Counted from the stretch's first letter, positions 1-7,580 are shown. The stretch is 16,438 nucleotides of DNA from Bacteroidales bacterium UBA1754 (GCA_002315615.1 DCHK01000027.1:6360-22797), one strand, 5' to 3'. Notes: a model not told the origin generated them from the letters alone. Numbers and translations are program-made.

Positions 1-44
1 CATACCCTGTTGGAGATTTGAAAGATATTGACAAATTAGTTTAA
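1..44 (+). CDS. 3' end of a truncated gene, possibly the beta subunit of a 2-oxoacid:ferredoxin oxidoreductase
   Basis: Only the last 13 codons are present, reading YPVGDLKDIDKLV and then TAA at 42-44; bases 1-2 are the end of a cut codon. The next gene begins 12 bases downstream on the same strand and encodes the gamma subunit of a 2-oxoacid:ferredoxin oxidoreductase. In this family the thiamine-diphosphate-binding beta subunit is usually encoded just before gamma, so that identity is inferred from position alone. The fragment carries no diagnostic motif. Confidence 0.45.
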   Translation, partial: YPVGDLKDIDKLV

Positions 45-56
45 TTTTTTGAAATT

Positions 57-602
57 ATGAAAGAAGAAATAATAATAGCCGGTTTCGGTGGTCAAGGCGT
101 ACTTTCGATGGGCAAAATTCTTGCTTACGCAGGTTTGATGCAAGACAAAGAAGTTACTTGGATACCATCGTACGGACCAGAGCAACGAGGTGGTACTGCA
201 AACGTAACCGTAATTGTGAGCGACGACAAAATCAGTTCTCCTATTTTGAACTCATACGATACTGCTATCGTTTTGAATCAACAATCGTTGGACAAATTTG
301 AAAAAACCGTAAAACCTGGTGGTGCTTTGATTTATGACGACTATGGAATTTTAAATCCTCCTACTCGCAAAGACATTAACATCTACAAAATCAACGCAAT
401 GGATACTGCAGTTGCCAACAAAATGGAAAAAACTTTCAATATGATTGTGTTGGGTGGTTTACTTAAAATTCGTCCTATCGTAGAGATTGATAGTGTGATG
501 AGAGGTTTGAAGAAAACACTTCCTGAACGCCATCACAACCTTTTGCCAATGAACGAAGCAGCCATTTTGAAAGGAATGGAAATCATTGAGAAAGTAGATT
601 AA
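57..602 (+). CDS. 2-oxoacid:ferredoxin oxidoreductase, gamma subunit
   Basis: This 181-aa cytoplasmic protein is the gamma subunit of a ferredoxin-dependent 2-oxoacid oxidoreductase, which oxidatively decarboxylates a 2-oxoacid to an acyl-CoA and reduces ferredoxin. The family signature is clear: a glycine-rich GFGGQGV at residues 9-15, followed by SYGPEQRGGTANV around residues 38-50, as in POR/KOR/VOR gamma domains. The length matches the stand-alone gamma subunits of anaerobes. The substrate (2-oxoglutarate, branched-chain oxoacids or pyruvate) cannot be decided from this subunit. It begins with ATG 12 bases after the previous stop and is probably the last gene of its operon, because a strong terminator follows at 625. 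An anaerobic or microaerophilic lifestyle is implied but not proven. Confidence 0.9.
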   Translation: MKEEIIIAGFGGQGVLSMGKILAYAGLMQDKEVTWIPSYGPEQRGGTANVTVIVSDDKISSPILNSYDTAIVLNQQSLDKFEKTVKPGGALIYDDYGILNPPTRKDINIYKINAMDTAVANKMEKTFNMIVLGGLLKIRPIVEIDSVMRGLKKTLPERHHNLLPMNEAAILKGMEIIEKVD

Positions 603-624
603 AAAACCACAACAAAATACCGAG

Positions 625-657
625 AAAAAGGAGTGAAGCAATTCATTCCTTTTTTTT
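625..657 (+). terminator. Rho-independent terminator after the oxidoreductase operon
   Basis: A 13-base arm at 625-637 (AAAAAGGAGTGAA) pairs with TTCATTCCTTTTT at 642-654 around a GCAA tetraloop, with one G-T wobble. It runs directly into a tract of eight T (650-657). It starts 23 bases after the gamma-subunit stop and separates that operon from the promoter at 683. Confidence 0.88.
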
Positions 658-682
658 GTTTTATGCAAAAAAGACAAATTCA

Positions 683-714
683 CTTGCAATATCAAGTAAA
701 AACTATTACTTTTG
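683..714 (+). promoter_or_regulatory. Bacteroidota-type promoter for the transporter-ATPase operon
   Basis: TACTTTTG at 707-714 matches the -7 consensus TAnnTTTG exactly. CTTG at 683-686 is a 3/4 match to the -33 element TTTG, 20 bases upstream. A small dyad, ACTTG at 682-686 and CAAGT at 693-697, overlaps the -33 box and could be an operator, though it is short. Transcription would start near 720, giving a leader of about 170 bases before the transporter ATG. Confidence 0.6.
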
Positions 715-740
715 TAAAAGTATAAACATTATTTCTATTA

Positions 741-896
741 ATGAGAACAGAATCTGACGATTACCCCGCGGGGAAGCGCATCTTTTTCACTTCTAAATTG
801 TATTCTGCATTCAGGAATACAAATTTCTTTTTGACATTTTTTTCAGTTGTTTTGTGTTGCAAAAATGCAATGCAAGAAATTTTTATATCATTATGA
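741..896 (+). CDS. Possible 51-aa leader ORF overlapping the transporter start
   Basis: An ATG at 741, about 20 bases after the predicted transcript start, opens 51 codons ending in TGA at 894-896. The stop overlaps the next gene's ATG (893-895) as ATGA, a common arrangement for translational coupling. The product begins MRTESDDYPAGKR and has a hydrophobic stretch at residues 29-40 (NFFLTFFSVVLC). I recognise no family. An ORF of this size can occur by chance even in AT-rich DNA; what favours it is position, just after a promoter and coupled to the next start. It could be a regulatory leader peptide, a small membrane protein or noise. Confidence 0.3.
   Translation: MRTESDDYPAGKRIFFTSKLYSAFRNTNFFLTFFSVVLCCKNAMQEIFISL
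795..832 (+). promoter_or_regulatory. Terminator-like hairpin in the transporter leader (possible attenuator)
   Basis: AAATTGTATTC at 795-805 pairs with GAATACAAATTT at 815-826, with one bulged A and a 9-base loop, giving an 11-bp AT-rich stem. It is followed by C and five T (828-832), then a second T run at 837-843. It lies between the promoter at 683 and the transporter ATG at 893, inside the 51-codon ORF. The shape resembles an attenuator, but the stem is weak and no competing structure was worked out. Confidence 0.35.
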
Positions 897-1954
897 AAAT
901 CATCATTATATATATGCTTGTCTCGCTTTTAATATCGGCGATATGCTCGGTATTAGAGGCAACATTGCTATCTACCCCACTTTCGTTTATCAACACCCTT
1001 GAGGCACAAGAGAAAAAAGGTTGGGAACTGCTAAAAAAACTAAAAACCAACATTGACAGACCTATTTCTGCCATATTGGTAATCAACACAATAGCAAACA
1101 CGGTTGGTGCATCTTTAGTCGGCTCGCAAGCAGCGCAAATATTTGATAGTGTAGGAGTTGGTGTAGTGTCTGGTATTTTCACTTTACTCATTTTACTCGT
1201 TTCCGAGATTTTACCAAAAACAATCGGTTCGTACTATTGGCGTTCGTTGGCATTGCCAGCATCAAAAATCATTCAATTTATGATTTATATTACTTACCCG
1301 ATTGTACTAATAATAGAAAGTATCACGCGAAAAATAAAGAGAAATCCGCCTGTTGCAGTAAGTCGCGAAGATGTGGCAGCCATTGTAACAACGGGAGCAG
1401 AAGAAGGAGTTTTGGAAAAAGAAGAAAACAAAATGATTCAAAATTTGCTTCGCCTTGACGAGATTACTGCTCACCAAATAATGACTCCTTCAGTAGTGGT
1501 AACTATGGCAGACAGTTCGCTCACACTGAAAGAATTTTACGATTCAGAAGATTTTGGAAAATTTTCGCGTATTCCAATTTATGACGATGACAAAGACGAT
1601 TTCATTACAGGTTATGTACTGAAGCAAGATATTTTGGAAGAAATAGCCGACAATCATTCCGATAGGAAATTAAAAGAGTTGGCACGACCAATACTTTCTT
1701 TCCCCGAAAACGAAACTGTATCAAATATTTGGGAAAAACTATTGGAACACAAAGAACACATTTCCATTATTATTGACGAATACGGCTCACTTCGAGGAAT
1801 TGTTACGATGGAGGATGTTATTGAATCTATGCTTGGATTTGAAATTGTGGATGAAAAAGACGAAGTCGTTGATATGCAAGAACTTGCAAAAGAACAATGG
1901 GAAGAAATACAGAAAAAAGTAACTCAAGAAAACGAAGAAAAGAAAATTCAATAA
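893..1954 (+). CDS. CNNM/CorC-type (hemolysin family) membrane transporter with CBS pair
   Basis: This protein of 353 aa belongs to the DUF21/CNNM family, associated with Mg2+/Co2+ transport or efflux at the inner membrane. The N-terminal half (about residues 1-150) is the CNNM domain, with hydrophobic segments near 2-20, 58-78, 90-108 and 125-142 and the conserved SEILPKT at 104-110. A cytosolic CBS pair follows at about 190-320, including DEYGSLRGIVTMEDVIE. The protein ends soon after the second CBS repeat, so the C-terminal CorC_HlyC domain of longer homologues is absent; this short form is common. I chose ATG 893 because the hydrophobic N-terminus starts there; an in-frame GTG at 854 would add 13 unconvincing residues. 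The ATPase gene follows after 12 bases. Confidence 0.85.
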   Translation: MKIIIIYMLVSLLISAICSVLEATLLSTPLSFINTLEAQEKKGWELLKKLKTNIDRPISAILVINTIANTVGASLVGSQAAQIFDSVGVGVVSGIFTLLILLVSEILPKTIGSYYWRSLALPASKIIQFMIYITYPIVLIIESITRKIKRNPPVAVSREDVAAIVTTGAEEGVLEKEENKMIQNLLRLDEITAHQIMTPSVVVTMADSSLTLKEFYDSEDFGKFSRIPIYDDDKDDFITGYVLKQDILEEIADNHSDRKLKELARPILSFPENETVSNIWEKLLEHKEHISIIIDEYGSLRGIVTMEDVIESMLGFEIVDEKDEVVDMQELAKEQWEEIQKKVTQENEEKKIQ

Positions 1955-1966
1955 AAAAACAGCAAT

Positions 1967-3535
1967 ATGTACAAAGACAACAACTTATATATCGCTCATA
2001 GCGAAAACGGCGCACTCAATTTGGTAGGCAAAATGTGCAATCGCCACGGACTTATAGCAGGCGCAACTGGTACAGGAAAAACAGTTACGCTACAAGTAAT
2101 GGCTGAAACATTCTCTCAAGCGGGAGTTCCTTGCTTTATGGCAGATATGAAAGGCGACCTTTCGGGTATCAGTCAAAGTGGAAAAATGAGTTCGTTCATC
2201 GAGAAAAGATGTCCTGAATTTGGCATTGAAAACCCACAATTTCACGGATGTCCTACACGATTTTTCGATGTGTTTGGCGAACAAGGATTCGCTATGCGTA
2301 CCACCATTTCGGCGATGGGACCACAACTGCTTTCGCGCTTATTAGAATTAAACGAAACACAATCGGGCGTTTTGAACATTGTTTTCCGTATTGCAGATGA
2401 CAAGAATTTGCTTCTTATCGACACAAAAGATTTACGTTTGATGTTGGACTACGTAGGCAAAAACGCATCTTCGTTCACTACAAGTTACGGCAACATTTCT
2501 ACGGCAACAATAGGCGCAATTCAACGCTCAATTTTAGCCATTGAAAGCGAAGGTGCAGATAAATTCTTCGGCGAACCATCTTTCGACATCAACGATTTAC
2601 TTGAAACCGAAAACGGACAAGGAATAATGAATGTATTAGCAGCAGACAAATTGATGCTGAAACCAAAATTATACTCAACATTCCTTTTGTGGTTAATCAC
2701 CGATTTATACGCACGTTTACCTGAGGTTGGCGATTTGGAACGTCCAAAACTCGTTTTCTTCTTCGACGAAGCACACATGCTATTTGACGACACATCGAAA
2801 GCACTTGTAGATAAAATTGAGCAAGTAATTCGCTTAATTCGCAGTAAAGGCGTAGGAATTTATTTCGTAACACAAAGTCCAACAGACATTCCAGAAAACA
2901 TTCTTGGTCAGTTAGGAAACAGAGTGCAACACGCATTGCGTGCATACACACCGAAAGACCAAAAAGCCGTTCGTACTGCTGCAGAAACATTTCGTGCAAA
3001 TCCAAAATTCGACACTGCCGATGTTATTCAAAATTTGGAAACAGGAGAAGCGCTCGTTTCATTTTTAGACGAAAAAGGCGCACCTTCAATTGTTGAGCGA
3101 GCACGCATATTGTTCCCGCTAAGCCAAATAGGTGCTATTAGCGAAGGTCAAAGATTAGACATTAAAAATTCTGCTCCTACGAAAATAAAAAAATACGACG
3201 AATACGTTGACAACAAAAGTGCCTACGAGGAACTTCTTGCAATGAACGAATCTGAAGAAGCAGAAAATGCAGACGAAAAGAAAGAAACGAAATCTTCGGG
3301 TAAACAAAAATCAGGAATGTTCTCGAAAATTTTGAAAGCAATAATTACTGCGGTTACAGCGTCTTTGGCAAGTATGGCAGGCACAATGATTTCAAACAAA
3401 ATCACTGGAAAAACTTCCAAAAAAACATCTAAAAAAGACGTTGCAGGTCGTGTGGCAAAAAATGCAACATCTGCAGCCACAAGAACAGTAACACGAGAAA
3501 TTACACGTGGCGTACTTGGCAATTTGATAAAATAA
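1967..3535 (+). CDS. yjgR: YjgR/DUF853-family HerA-like ATPase
   Basis: This 522-aa protein is a cytoplasmic P-loop ATPase of the DUF853 family (E. coli YjgR is about 500 aa), related to HerA/FtsK-type hexameric motors. The physiological role of the family is not established. Walker A is GATGTGKT at residues 32-39 and Walker B is FFFDEAH with D267 and E268. QSPTDIPENILGQLGNRVQH in the 300s is the typical sensor region. A charged linker and a basic, Ala/Ser/Thr-rich tail (about 430-522, with KTSKKTSKK) end in TREITRGVLGNLIK, similar to the tail of other YjgR proteins. The gene starts 12 bases after the transporter stop and is probably cotranscribed with it; whether the two functions are linked is unknown. 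Confidence 0.88.
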   Translation: MYKDNNLYIAHSENGALNLVGKMCNRHGLIAGATGTGKTVTLQVMAETFSQAGVPCFMADMKGDLSGISQSGKMSSFIEKRCPEFGIENPQFHGCPTRFFDVFGEQGFAMRTTISAMGPQLLSRLLELNETQSGVLNIVFRIADDKNLLLIDTKDLRLMLDYVGKNASSFTTSYGNISTATIGAIQRSILAIESEGADKFFGEPSFDINDLLETENGQGIMNVLAADKLMLKPKLYSTFLLWLITDLYARLPEVGDLERPKLVFFFDEAHMLFDDTSKALVDKIEQVIRLIRSKGVGIYFVTQSPTDIPENILGQLGNRVQHALRAYTPKDQKAVRTAAETFRANPKFDTADVIQNLETGEALVSFLDEKGAPSIVERARILFPLSQIGAISEGQRLDIKNSAPTKIKKYDEYVDNKSAYEELLAMNESEEAENADEKKETKSSGKQKSGMFSKILKAIITAVTASLASMAGTMISNKITGKTSKKTSKKDVAGRVAKNATSAATRTVTREITRGVLGNLIK

Positions 3536-3590
3536 GAAAAACAGACCGAAACAGATTCACACAAACATAGTCTGATTGCCGAAATTTTAC

Positions 3591-3598
3591 TATCTTTG
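3591..3598 (+). promoter_or_regulatory. -7 promoter element for nusB-yajC
   Basis: TATCTTTG fits TAnnTTTG exactly and lies 20 bases before the nusB ATG. No good TTTG was found at the -33 distance, so only the -7 element is called. The leader would be about 15 bases. Confidence 0.5.
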
Positions 3599-3618
3599 TG
3601 TGCTAAAAATTCATAACG

Positions 3619-4554
3619 ATGATAAATAGAACACTTCTCCGCATAAAAGTTGTACAAACAGTTTATTCATATTACCTCAACCGAAAAGAAACGAGCGATG
3701 ACATTGAAAAAGAACTGTTTAACAGCATTCAACAAACGTACAATCTATACCACTACTTGCTATTGCTCATTACAGAAATCACTCGTTTTGCACAAAACAA
3801 AATAGAAATAGGCAAAAGCAAATACATCCCTACCGAAGCAGAACTTAATCCAAATACAAAATTCGCAAAAAACTCATTTGCATTGCAGTTGGAAAGCAAC
3901 GAATCTTTTAGAAAATTTGTTGACGACCAAGATTTATCTTGGTTTTATCACGAAGACGTAATAAAAAAACTTTTCAAAGAAATAGAGCAATCAGATTTCT
4001 ACAAAGAATATATGGCAAGTGAAACGACTTCGTATCAAGAAGATAAGGAAATATGGCGAAAAATTTTCAAAAGAATTATTCCTGAAGCCGTTTATTTAGG
4101 TGACACTTTGGAAGATATCAATCTTTATTGGAACGATGATGCAGAAACTGTGGTAAGTTTTGTTGTAAAAACCATCAAACAATTTGACGAAAAAGAAGGT
4201 GAGAAACAAAGTTTGTTGCCAATGTTCAAAGACCAAGAAGACGTTGATTTTGCAAAAAATCTTCTCCATAAATCGATATTCAACGAAAGAAAATTACGCG
4301 AGATGATTGAAGCCAACACTAAAAATTGGGATTTGGATCGTATCGCTTTTATGGACATCATTATTATGCAGATTGCACTTACAGAAATAATGAATTTCCC
4401 AAAAATTCCTATCAGTGTAAGTTTGAACGAATACATTGAAATAGCAAAAAATTACAGTTCTGAAAAAAGTGGCGCATTCGTAAATGGCATTCTCGACAAA
4501 ATCATCAACACCTTGAAAGGAGAAAACAAGATAACAAAAGTAACTTTAGTATAA
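3619..4554 (+). CDS. nusB: Transcription antitermination factor NusB, long Bacteroidota form
   Basis: NusB binds boxA RNA with NusE (ribosomal protein S10) and supports antitermination of rRNA operons. The 311-aa length is about twice that of E. coli NusB but normal for Bacteroidota, which carry an extra N-terminal half. The N-terminus (MINRTLLRIKVVQTVYSYYL) already looks NusB-like. The canonical C-terminal domain lies at about residues 205-300, with NWDLDRIAFMD, SLNEYIEIAKNYSSEKS and FVNGILDKI in the usual order. yajC follows 24 bases later with no terminator between, and the nusB-yajC-ybbR-coaE order supports the call. Confidence 0.93.
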   Translation: MINRTLLRIKVVQTVYSYYLNRKETSDDIEKELFNSIQQTYNLYHYLLLLITEITRFAQNKIEIGKSKYIPTEAELNPNTKFAKNSFALQLESNESFRKFVDDQDLSWFYHEDVIKKLFKEIEQSDFYKEYMASETTSYQEDKEIWRKIFKRIIPEAVYLGDTLEDINLYWNDDAETVVSFVVKTIKQFDEKEGEKQSLLPMFKDQEDVDFAKNLLHKSIFNERKLREMIEANTKNWDLDRIAFMDIIIMQIALTEIMNFPKIPISVSLNEYIEIAKNYSSEKSGAFVNGILDKIINTLKGENKITKVTLV

Positions 4555-4578
4555 TTATTTATCAAAACAAAATAAACT

Positions 4579-4902
4579 ATGACAAATTTAGCAATTTTAC
4601 TACAAGAACCAGCACCAAGTGGTTTGCAACAGTACTCTGGAATTTTAATGTTCGCTTTGATTTTCGTTGTGTTTTGGCTCTTTATGATTCGTCCACAACA
4701 GAAAAAGCAAAAAGAAATACAAAAACAACGCGAAGCAATGAAAGCGGGTGATAGCGTAATTACAAGTGGTGGTATTTACGGAAAAATTAAAGACGTAAAA
4801 GAAAATGCTTTCATTATTGAAATTTCTGACAATGTTCGCATCAAAGTTGACAAAAATTCCGTTTATCAAAGCAACTCTGACATTGAAAACACAGCGAAAT
4901 AA
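4579..4902 (+). CDS. yajC: Preprotein translocase accessory subunit YajC
   Basis: YajC associates with SecDF at the inner membrane and assists Sec-dependent export. The 107-aa protein has a short N-terminal part, one membrane segment at about residues 22-38 and the family hallmark FMIRPQQKKQKE right after it. The cytoplasmic domain contains GDSVITSGGIYGKI. Length and domain order are normal. It lies 24 bases after nusB and is closed by a strong terminator, so it is the last gene of that transcript. Confidence 0.95.
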   Translation: MTNLAILLQEPAPSGLQQYSGILMFALIFVVFWLFMIRPQQKKQKEIQKQREAMKAGDSVITSGGIYGKIKDVKENAFIIEISDNVRIKVDKNSVYQSNSDIENTAK

Positions 4903-4924
4903 TTTTTCAAAAATCTAACAATTT

Positions 4925-4956
4925 AAGCATCGTTTTTTCAAAAAGCGATGCTTTTT
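4925..4956 (+). terminator. Rho-independent terminator after yajC
   Basis: AAGCATCG (4925-4932) pairs with CGATGCTT (4946-4953). The inner T6 (4933-4938) and AAAAAG (4940-4945) extend the stem almost to closure. A T run (4952-4956) follows. The signal directly abuts the next promoter, whose -33 box begins at 4959. Confidence 0.88.
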
Positions 4957-4958
4957 AT

Positions 4959-4989
4959 TTTGGTAAATGTACGAAAATCTATACTTTTG
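4959..4989 (+). promoter_or_regulatory. Promoter for ybbR-coaE
   Basis: TTTG at 4959-4962 is separated by 19 bases from TACTTTTG at 4982-4989, a full match to the TTTG/TAnnTTTG promoter of Bacteroidota. Initiation would fall near 4995, about 14 bases before the GTG start of ybbR. Confidence 0.72.
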
Positions 4990-5008
4990 AATAATAAACT
5001 TATGTATC

Positions 5009-5971
5009 GTGGTAAAAAGAAAATTCTTTCAAATAATATCATCGCTAAAGACATTTATTTTAAGTAAAAATTTCTTAACGTTTCTTGTCTTTTTGTTTTT
5101 GGCGTTCTGCTTTTGGTGTATGCAAAGTATGCGAAAAAAATACGAAGTTGACATAAACATAAAAATCACATACGTGAATGCACCCGTGAGCAATATCAAT
5201 GCAGATGATTTGCCAAAATATATGACTGCCACACTGAAAGAACAAGGTTTCTATATATTTGTGTACAAACGAAAAAATATGGAAATCGTTCTCGATTTCG
5301 ACGATTTCAATTACGACAAAAACACGTATTGCGTAAGTTCAGACGTATTGCAAAACAAACTAAAAAACATTCTTATGCAATCGACTCAAGTTGTAGATTT
5401 TACGCCAAGCGAAGTTTTTATAAAATCAGTAAAGAAAACAGGCAAAACTGTTCCTGTAAAATTTGGCGGAACTGTTTCTTTTGCACAACAATATAGTCAA
5501 AGCGACACCATTTTGTTATCGCCTAAAGAAATAAGCGTATTTGGCGACGAAAAGATTTTGGACACTTTAAAATGCGTTTATACTGAAAATAAAGAATACG
5601 CAAATTTGAAAAGTTCTATTACAGAGAAAGCCAAACTTACAGCCATAAAAGGGACTTCATTTTCTACAGTCAACGTGAATGTTACAATTCCTGTAGAACG
5701 ATTTACTGAACGAACTATAGAAACTCAAATAAAAGGAATAAACATTCCTGACGGACTGACTTTGCGCACATTTCCAACAAACACAAAAGTGAGTTATTTT
5801 ATAAGCGCAAGCAAATTCAATACCGATGACAAAATTGAAGTTTTTGTTGATTATAAAGACATTCTTACAAACAAAACGGGAAAATTGACTTTGAAAACAA
5901 AAACTACAAATCCTTTCATTTCGAACATTCGTTGTAAGCCAAACGAAATTGAATTTTTATTAGAAAAATGA
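5009..5971 (+). CDS. ybbR: YbbR-domain membrane protein (CdaR-like)
   Basis: This 320-aa protein has an N-terminal membrane anchor at about residues 18-40 (hydrophobic, ending FCFWCMQSM) followed by an extracytoplasmic, beta-rich region typical of YbbR proteins. In Firmicutes YbbR/CdaR is a partner and regulator of the diadenylate cyclase CdaA. That gene is not in this window, so a role in c-di-AMP control here is only an analogy. Individual YbbR repeats are degenerate; the call rests on anchor, length and the conserved position between yajC and coaE. The start is taken as GTG 5009, because no ATG precedes the membrane segment in this frame. Its stop overlaps the coaE start as ATGA. Confidence 0.78.
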   Translation: MVKRKFFQIISSLKTFILSKNFLTFLVFLFLAFCFWCMQSMRKKYEVDINIKITYVNAPVSNINADDLPKYMTATLKEQGFYIFVYKRKNMEIVLDFDDFNYDKNTYCVSSDVLQNKLKNILMQSTQVVDFTPSEVFIKSVKKTGKTVPVKFGGTVSFAQQYSQSDTILLSPKEISVFGDEKILDTLKCVYTENKEYANLKSSITEKAKLTAIKGTSFSTVNVNVTIPVERFTERTIETQIKGINIPDGLTLRTFPTNTKVSYFISASKFNTDDKIEVFVDYKDILTNKTGKLTLKTKTTNPFISNIRCKPNEIEFLLEK

Positions 5972-6543
5972 TAAAAGTCGGTATAACAGGTGGCATTGGA
6001 AGTGGGAAATCAACAATTTGCAAACTGCTGAGCATTTTTGGCTACCCTATTTACATAGCAGACAACGAAGCAAAAAAACTTACAAACACGCCAGAAATTC
6101 TTCATAAAATAAAAGAAATTTTCGGCGAAGAAGTTTTTTGTGGAAATACATTAAACCGACGTGCATTAGGGGAAATAGTTTTTTCTGACAACAAGAAACT
6201 GCAACTACTAAACAGCATTATTCATCCCGCTGTAAACATTGATTTTGAGCAATGGACGAAAAAGCAAAACGCAAGTGTTGTTTTCATTGAAAGCGCCATT
6301 CTTTTTCAAACAGAATTGGCAGAAAAAGTTGACAAAACAATTTTGGTTGTTTCCGAAAAATCTACAAAAATTGAACGTATTTGTAAACGTGACAACCTTT
6401 CTACTAACGAGATAAAAAAACGCTTTTCCAATCAATTATCAGACTGCGATATGCAAAAAAAATGCGATTTTATCATCAATAATGACGACAAAACCGCACT
6501 TATTCCTCAAGTACAACAAATACTTAACAAACTTAACTCATAA
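5968..6543 (+). CDS. coaE: Dephospho-CoA kinase
   Basis: CoaE catalyses the last step of coenzyme A synthesis, ATP-dependent 3'-phosphorylation of dephospho-CoA, in the cytosol. The protein is 191 aa, normal for the family. It opens MIKVGITGGIGSGKS, with the P-loop GGIGSGKS at residues 8-15. ADNEAKKL around 32-39 corresponds to the family's acidic ADxxA motif. The ATG overlaps the ybbR stop (ATGA), implying coupled translation. The gene ends 9 bases before the convergent deformylase stop, with no terminator hairpin in the gap. Confidence 0.93.
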   Translation: MIKVGITGGIGSGKSTICKLLSIFGYPIYIADNEAKKLTNTPEILHKIKEIFGEEVFCGNTLNRRALGEIVFSDNKKLQLLNSIIHPAVNIDFEQWTKKQNASVVFIESAILFQTELAEKVDKTILVVSEKSTKIERICKRDNLSTNEIKKRFSNQLSDCDMQKKCDFIINNDDKTALIPQVQQILNKLNS

Positions 6544-6552
6544 GTTTTTCAA

Positions 6553-7098
6553 CTATTTTGTACGATAACGACAACGAACTTTGCCACTTGAAATTCCGTT
6601 CAATTTACTTTTAATCATTTGCTTACGGAACGCAGAAATATGGTCAATGAAAACGTGCTGTTCCAAATGGTCATATTCGTGTTGCATTACACGCGCAGGA
6701 TAATCGCTATACACTTCGTCGTGCTCAACCCAATTTTCATCAAAGTAATGAATTCGTATTGATGATTTTCGTGTAACTTTTTCGTAAACACCAGGAATGC
6801 TTAAACAACCTTCTTCAAACGAAATATCATCGCCAAAACGCTCGGTAATTTCTGGATTTATCACTGTTCGACGATAATCGGTATATTCAGGTTTTTCGTC
6901 TGCCATACACGACAAATCTATGACAAACAAACGCAAAGAAAGTCCGACTTGTGGTGCTGCAATTCCTACCCCATTCGCATTTTGCATAGTTTCGTACATA
7001 TTGTCGATTAAAGTTGCAAGATTCGGATAGTTTTTGTCAACCATTTGAGTTTCTTTTCTCAAAACAGGATTTCCGTAAAGTGTAATTGGTAAAATCAT
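6553..7098 (-). CDS. def: Peptide deformylase
   Basis: The enzyme removes the N-formyl group from nascent proteins using a catalytic metal, usually Fe2+. All three family motifs are present in this 181-aa protein: GVGIAAPQ at residues 43-50, EGCLS at 96-100 with metal ligand C98, and QHEYDH at 139-144 with H140, E141 and H144. Just after motif 3 the residues are HLEQH, where many relatives have HLEGH, so residue 147 is Gln instead of the common Gly. The start codon overlaps the stop of ruvX (ATGA on the minus strand), so the two are one operon in the order ruvX-def. Confidence 0.95.
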   Translation of the reverse strand: MILPITLYGNPVLRKETQMVDKNYPNLATLIDNMYETMQNANGVGIAAPQVGLSLRLFVIDLSCMADEKPEYTDYRRTVINPEITERFGDDISFEEGCLSIPGVYEKVTRKSSIRIHYFDENWVEHDEVYSDYPARVMQHEYDHLEQHVFIDHISAFRKQMIKSKLNGISSGKVRCRYRTK

Positions 7099-7517
7099 AT
7101 CTTATAATTTTTGTTTTCAATATACGACTGTAAAATAATAGTGGCACTCACTTGGTCTATCATCGCTTTGTTTTGGCGGTCTTTTTTCTTCAAACCACCG
7201 TCTATCATAGTTTGAAATGCCATTTTCGACGTAAATCTTTCGTCTTCGAAATCTACTTTTATTTGCGGAAATTTCTTTTTGAATTTTTCCACAAAAGGCG
7301 TGATAAATTTCATTGACTGAGACTCCGTATTATTCATTTGTTTTGGCAAACCCAAAACCACAATTTCAACTTGCTCTTTTTGAAAATAATTTTCCAAAAA
7401 AGGCATCAAGTCTGCGGTCGGCACAGTTGTAAGACCATTTGCTATCATCTGCAATGTATCGGAAACTGCAACGCCACAACGCTTTTGTCCATAATCGATT
7501 GCCAAAATTCTTCCCAT
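7095..7517 (-). CDS. ruvX: RuvX/YqgF-type RNase H-fold nuclease
   Basis: RuvX (YqgF) is an RNase H-fold nuclease described as a putative Holliday junction resolvase and, in E. coli, implicated in 16S rRNA 5'-end maturation. The 140-aa form starting MGRILAIDYG carries the expected acidic residues: D8 in AIDYG, E93 in DERFTS and D121 in IDQVSA, plus LGLPKQMN in the middle. The reading frame continues upstream to 7562, but those 15 residues are hydrophobic and precede a good promoter element at 7526-7533, so ATG 7517 is the better start. It is coupled to def by a 4-base overlap. Confidence 0.9.
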   Translation of the reverse strand: MGRILAIDYGQKRCGVAVSDTLQMIANGLTTVPTADLMPFLENYFQKEQVEIVVLGLPKQMNNTESQSMKFITPFVEKFKKKFPQIKVDFEDERFTSKMAFQTMIDGGLKKKDRQNKAMIDQVSATIILQSYIENKNYKI

Positions 7518-7525
7518 ATTCTTTG

Positions 7526-7533
7526 CAAAGTTA
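7526..7533 (-). promoter_or_regulatory. -7 promoter element for ruvX-def
   Basis: On the minus strand this reads TAACTTTG, an exact TAnnTTTG. It ends only 8 bases before the ATG at 7517, so the transcript would have almost no 5' leader. The -33 region is a T-rich run without a clean TTTG. Confidence 0.5.
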
Positions 7534-7580
7534 AGAAAAATAAAAAATAAAAAAGTGTTCATTTTCGCTTAACTTTTTAT

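Noticed and set aside
854..892. GTG start that would extend the CorC-type transporter by 13 residues
   Set aside because: The added residues look unlike family N-termini. ATG 893 starts directly at the first membrane segment and overlaps an upstream stop as ATGA.
7518..7562. N-terminal extension of RuvX
   Set aside because: It would contain the promoter element within coding sequence and add a hydrophobic stretch that this cytosolic family does not have.
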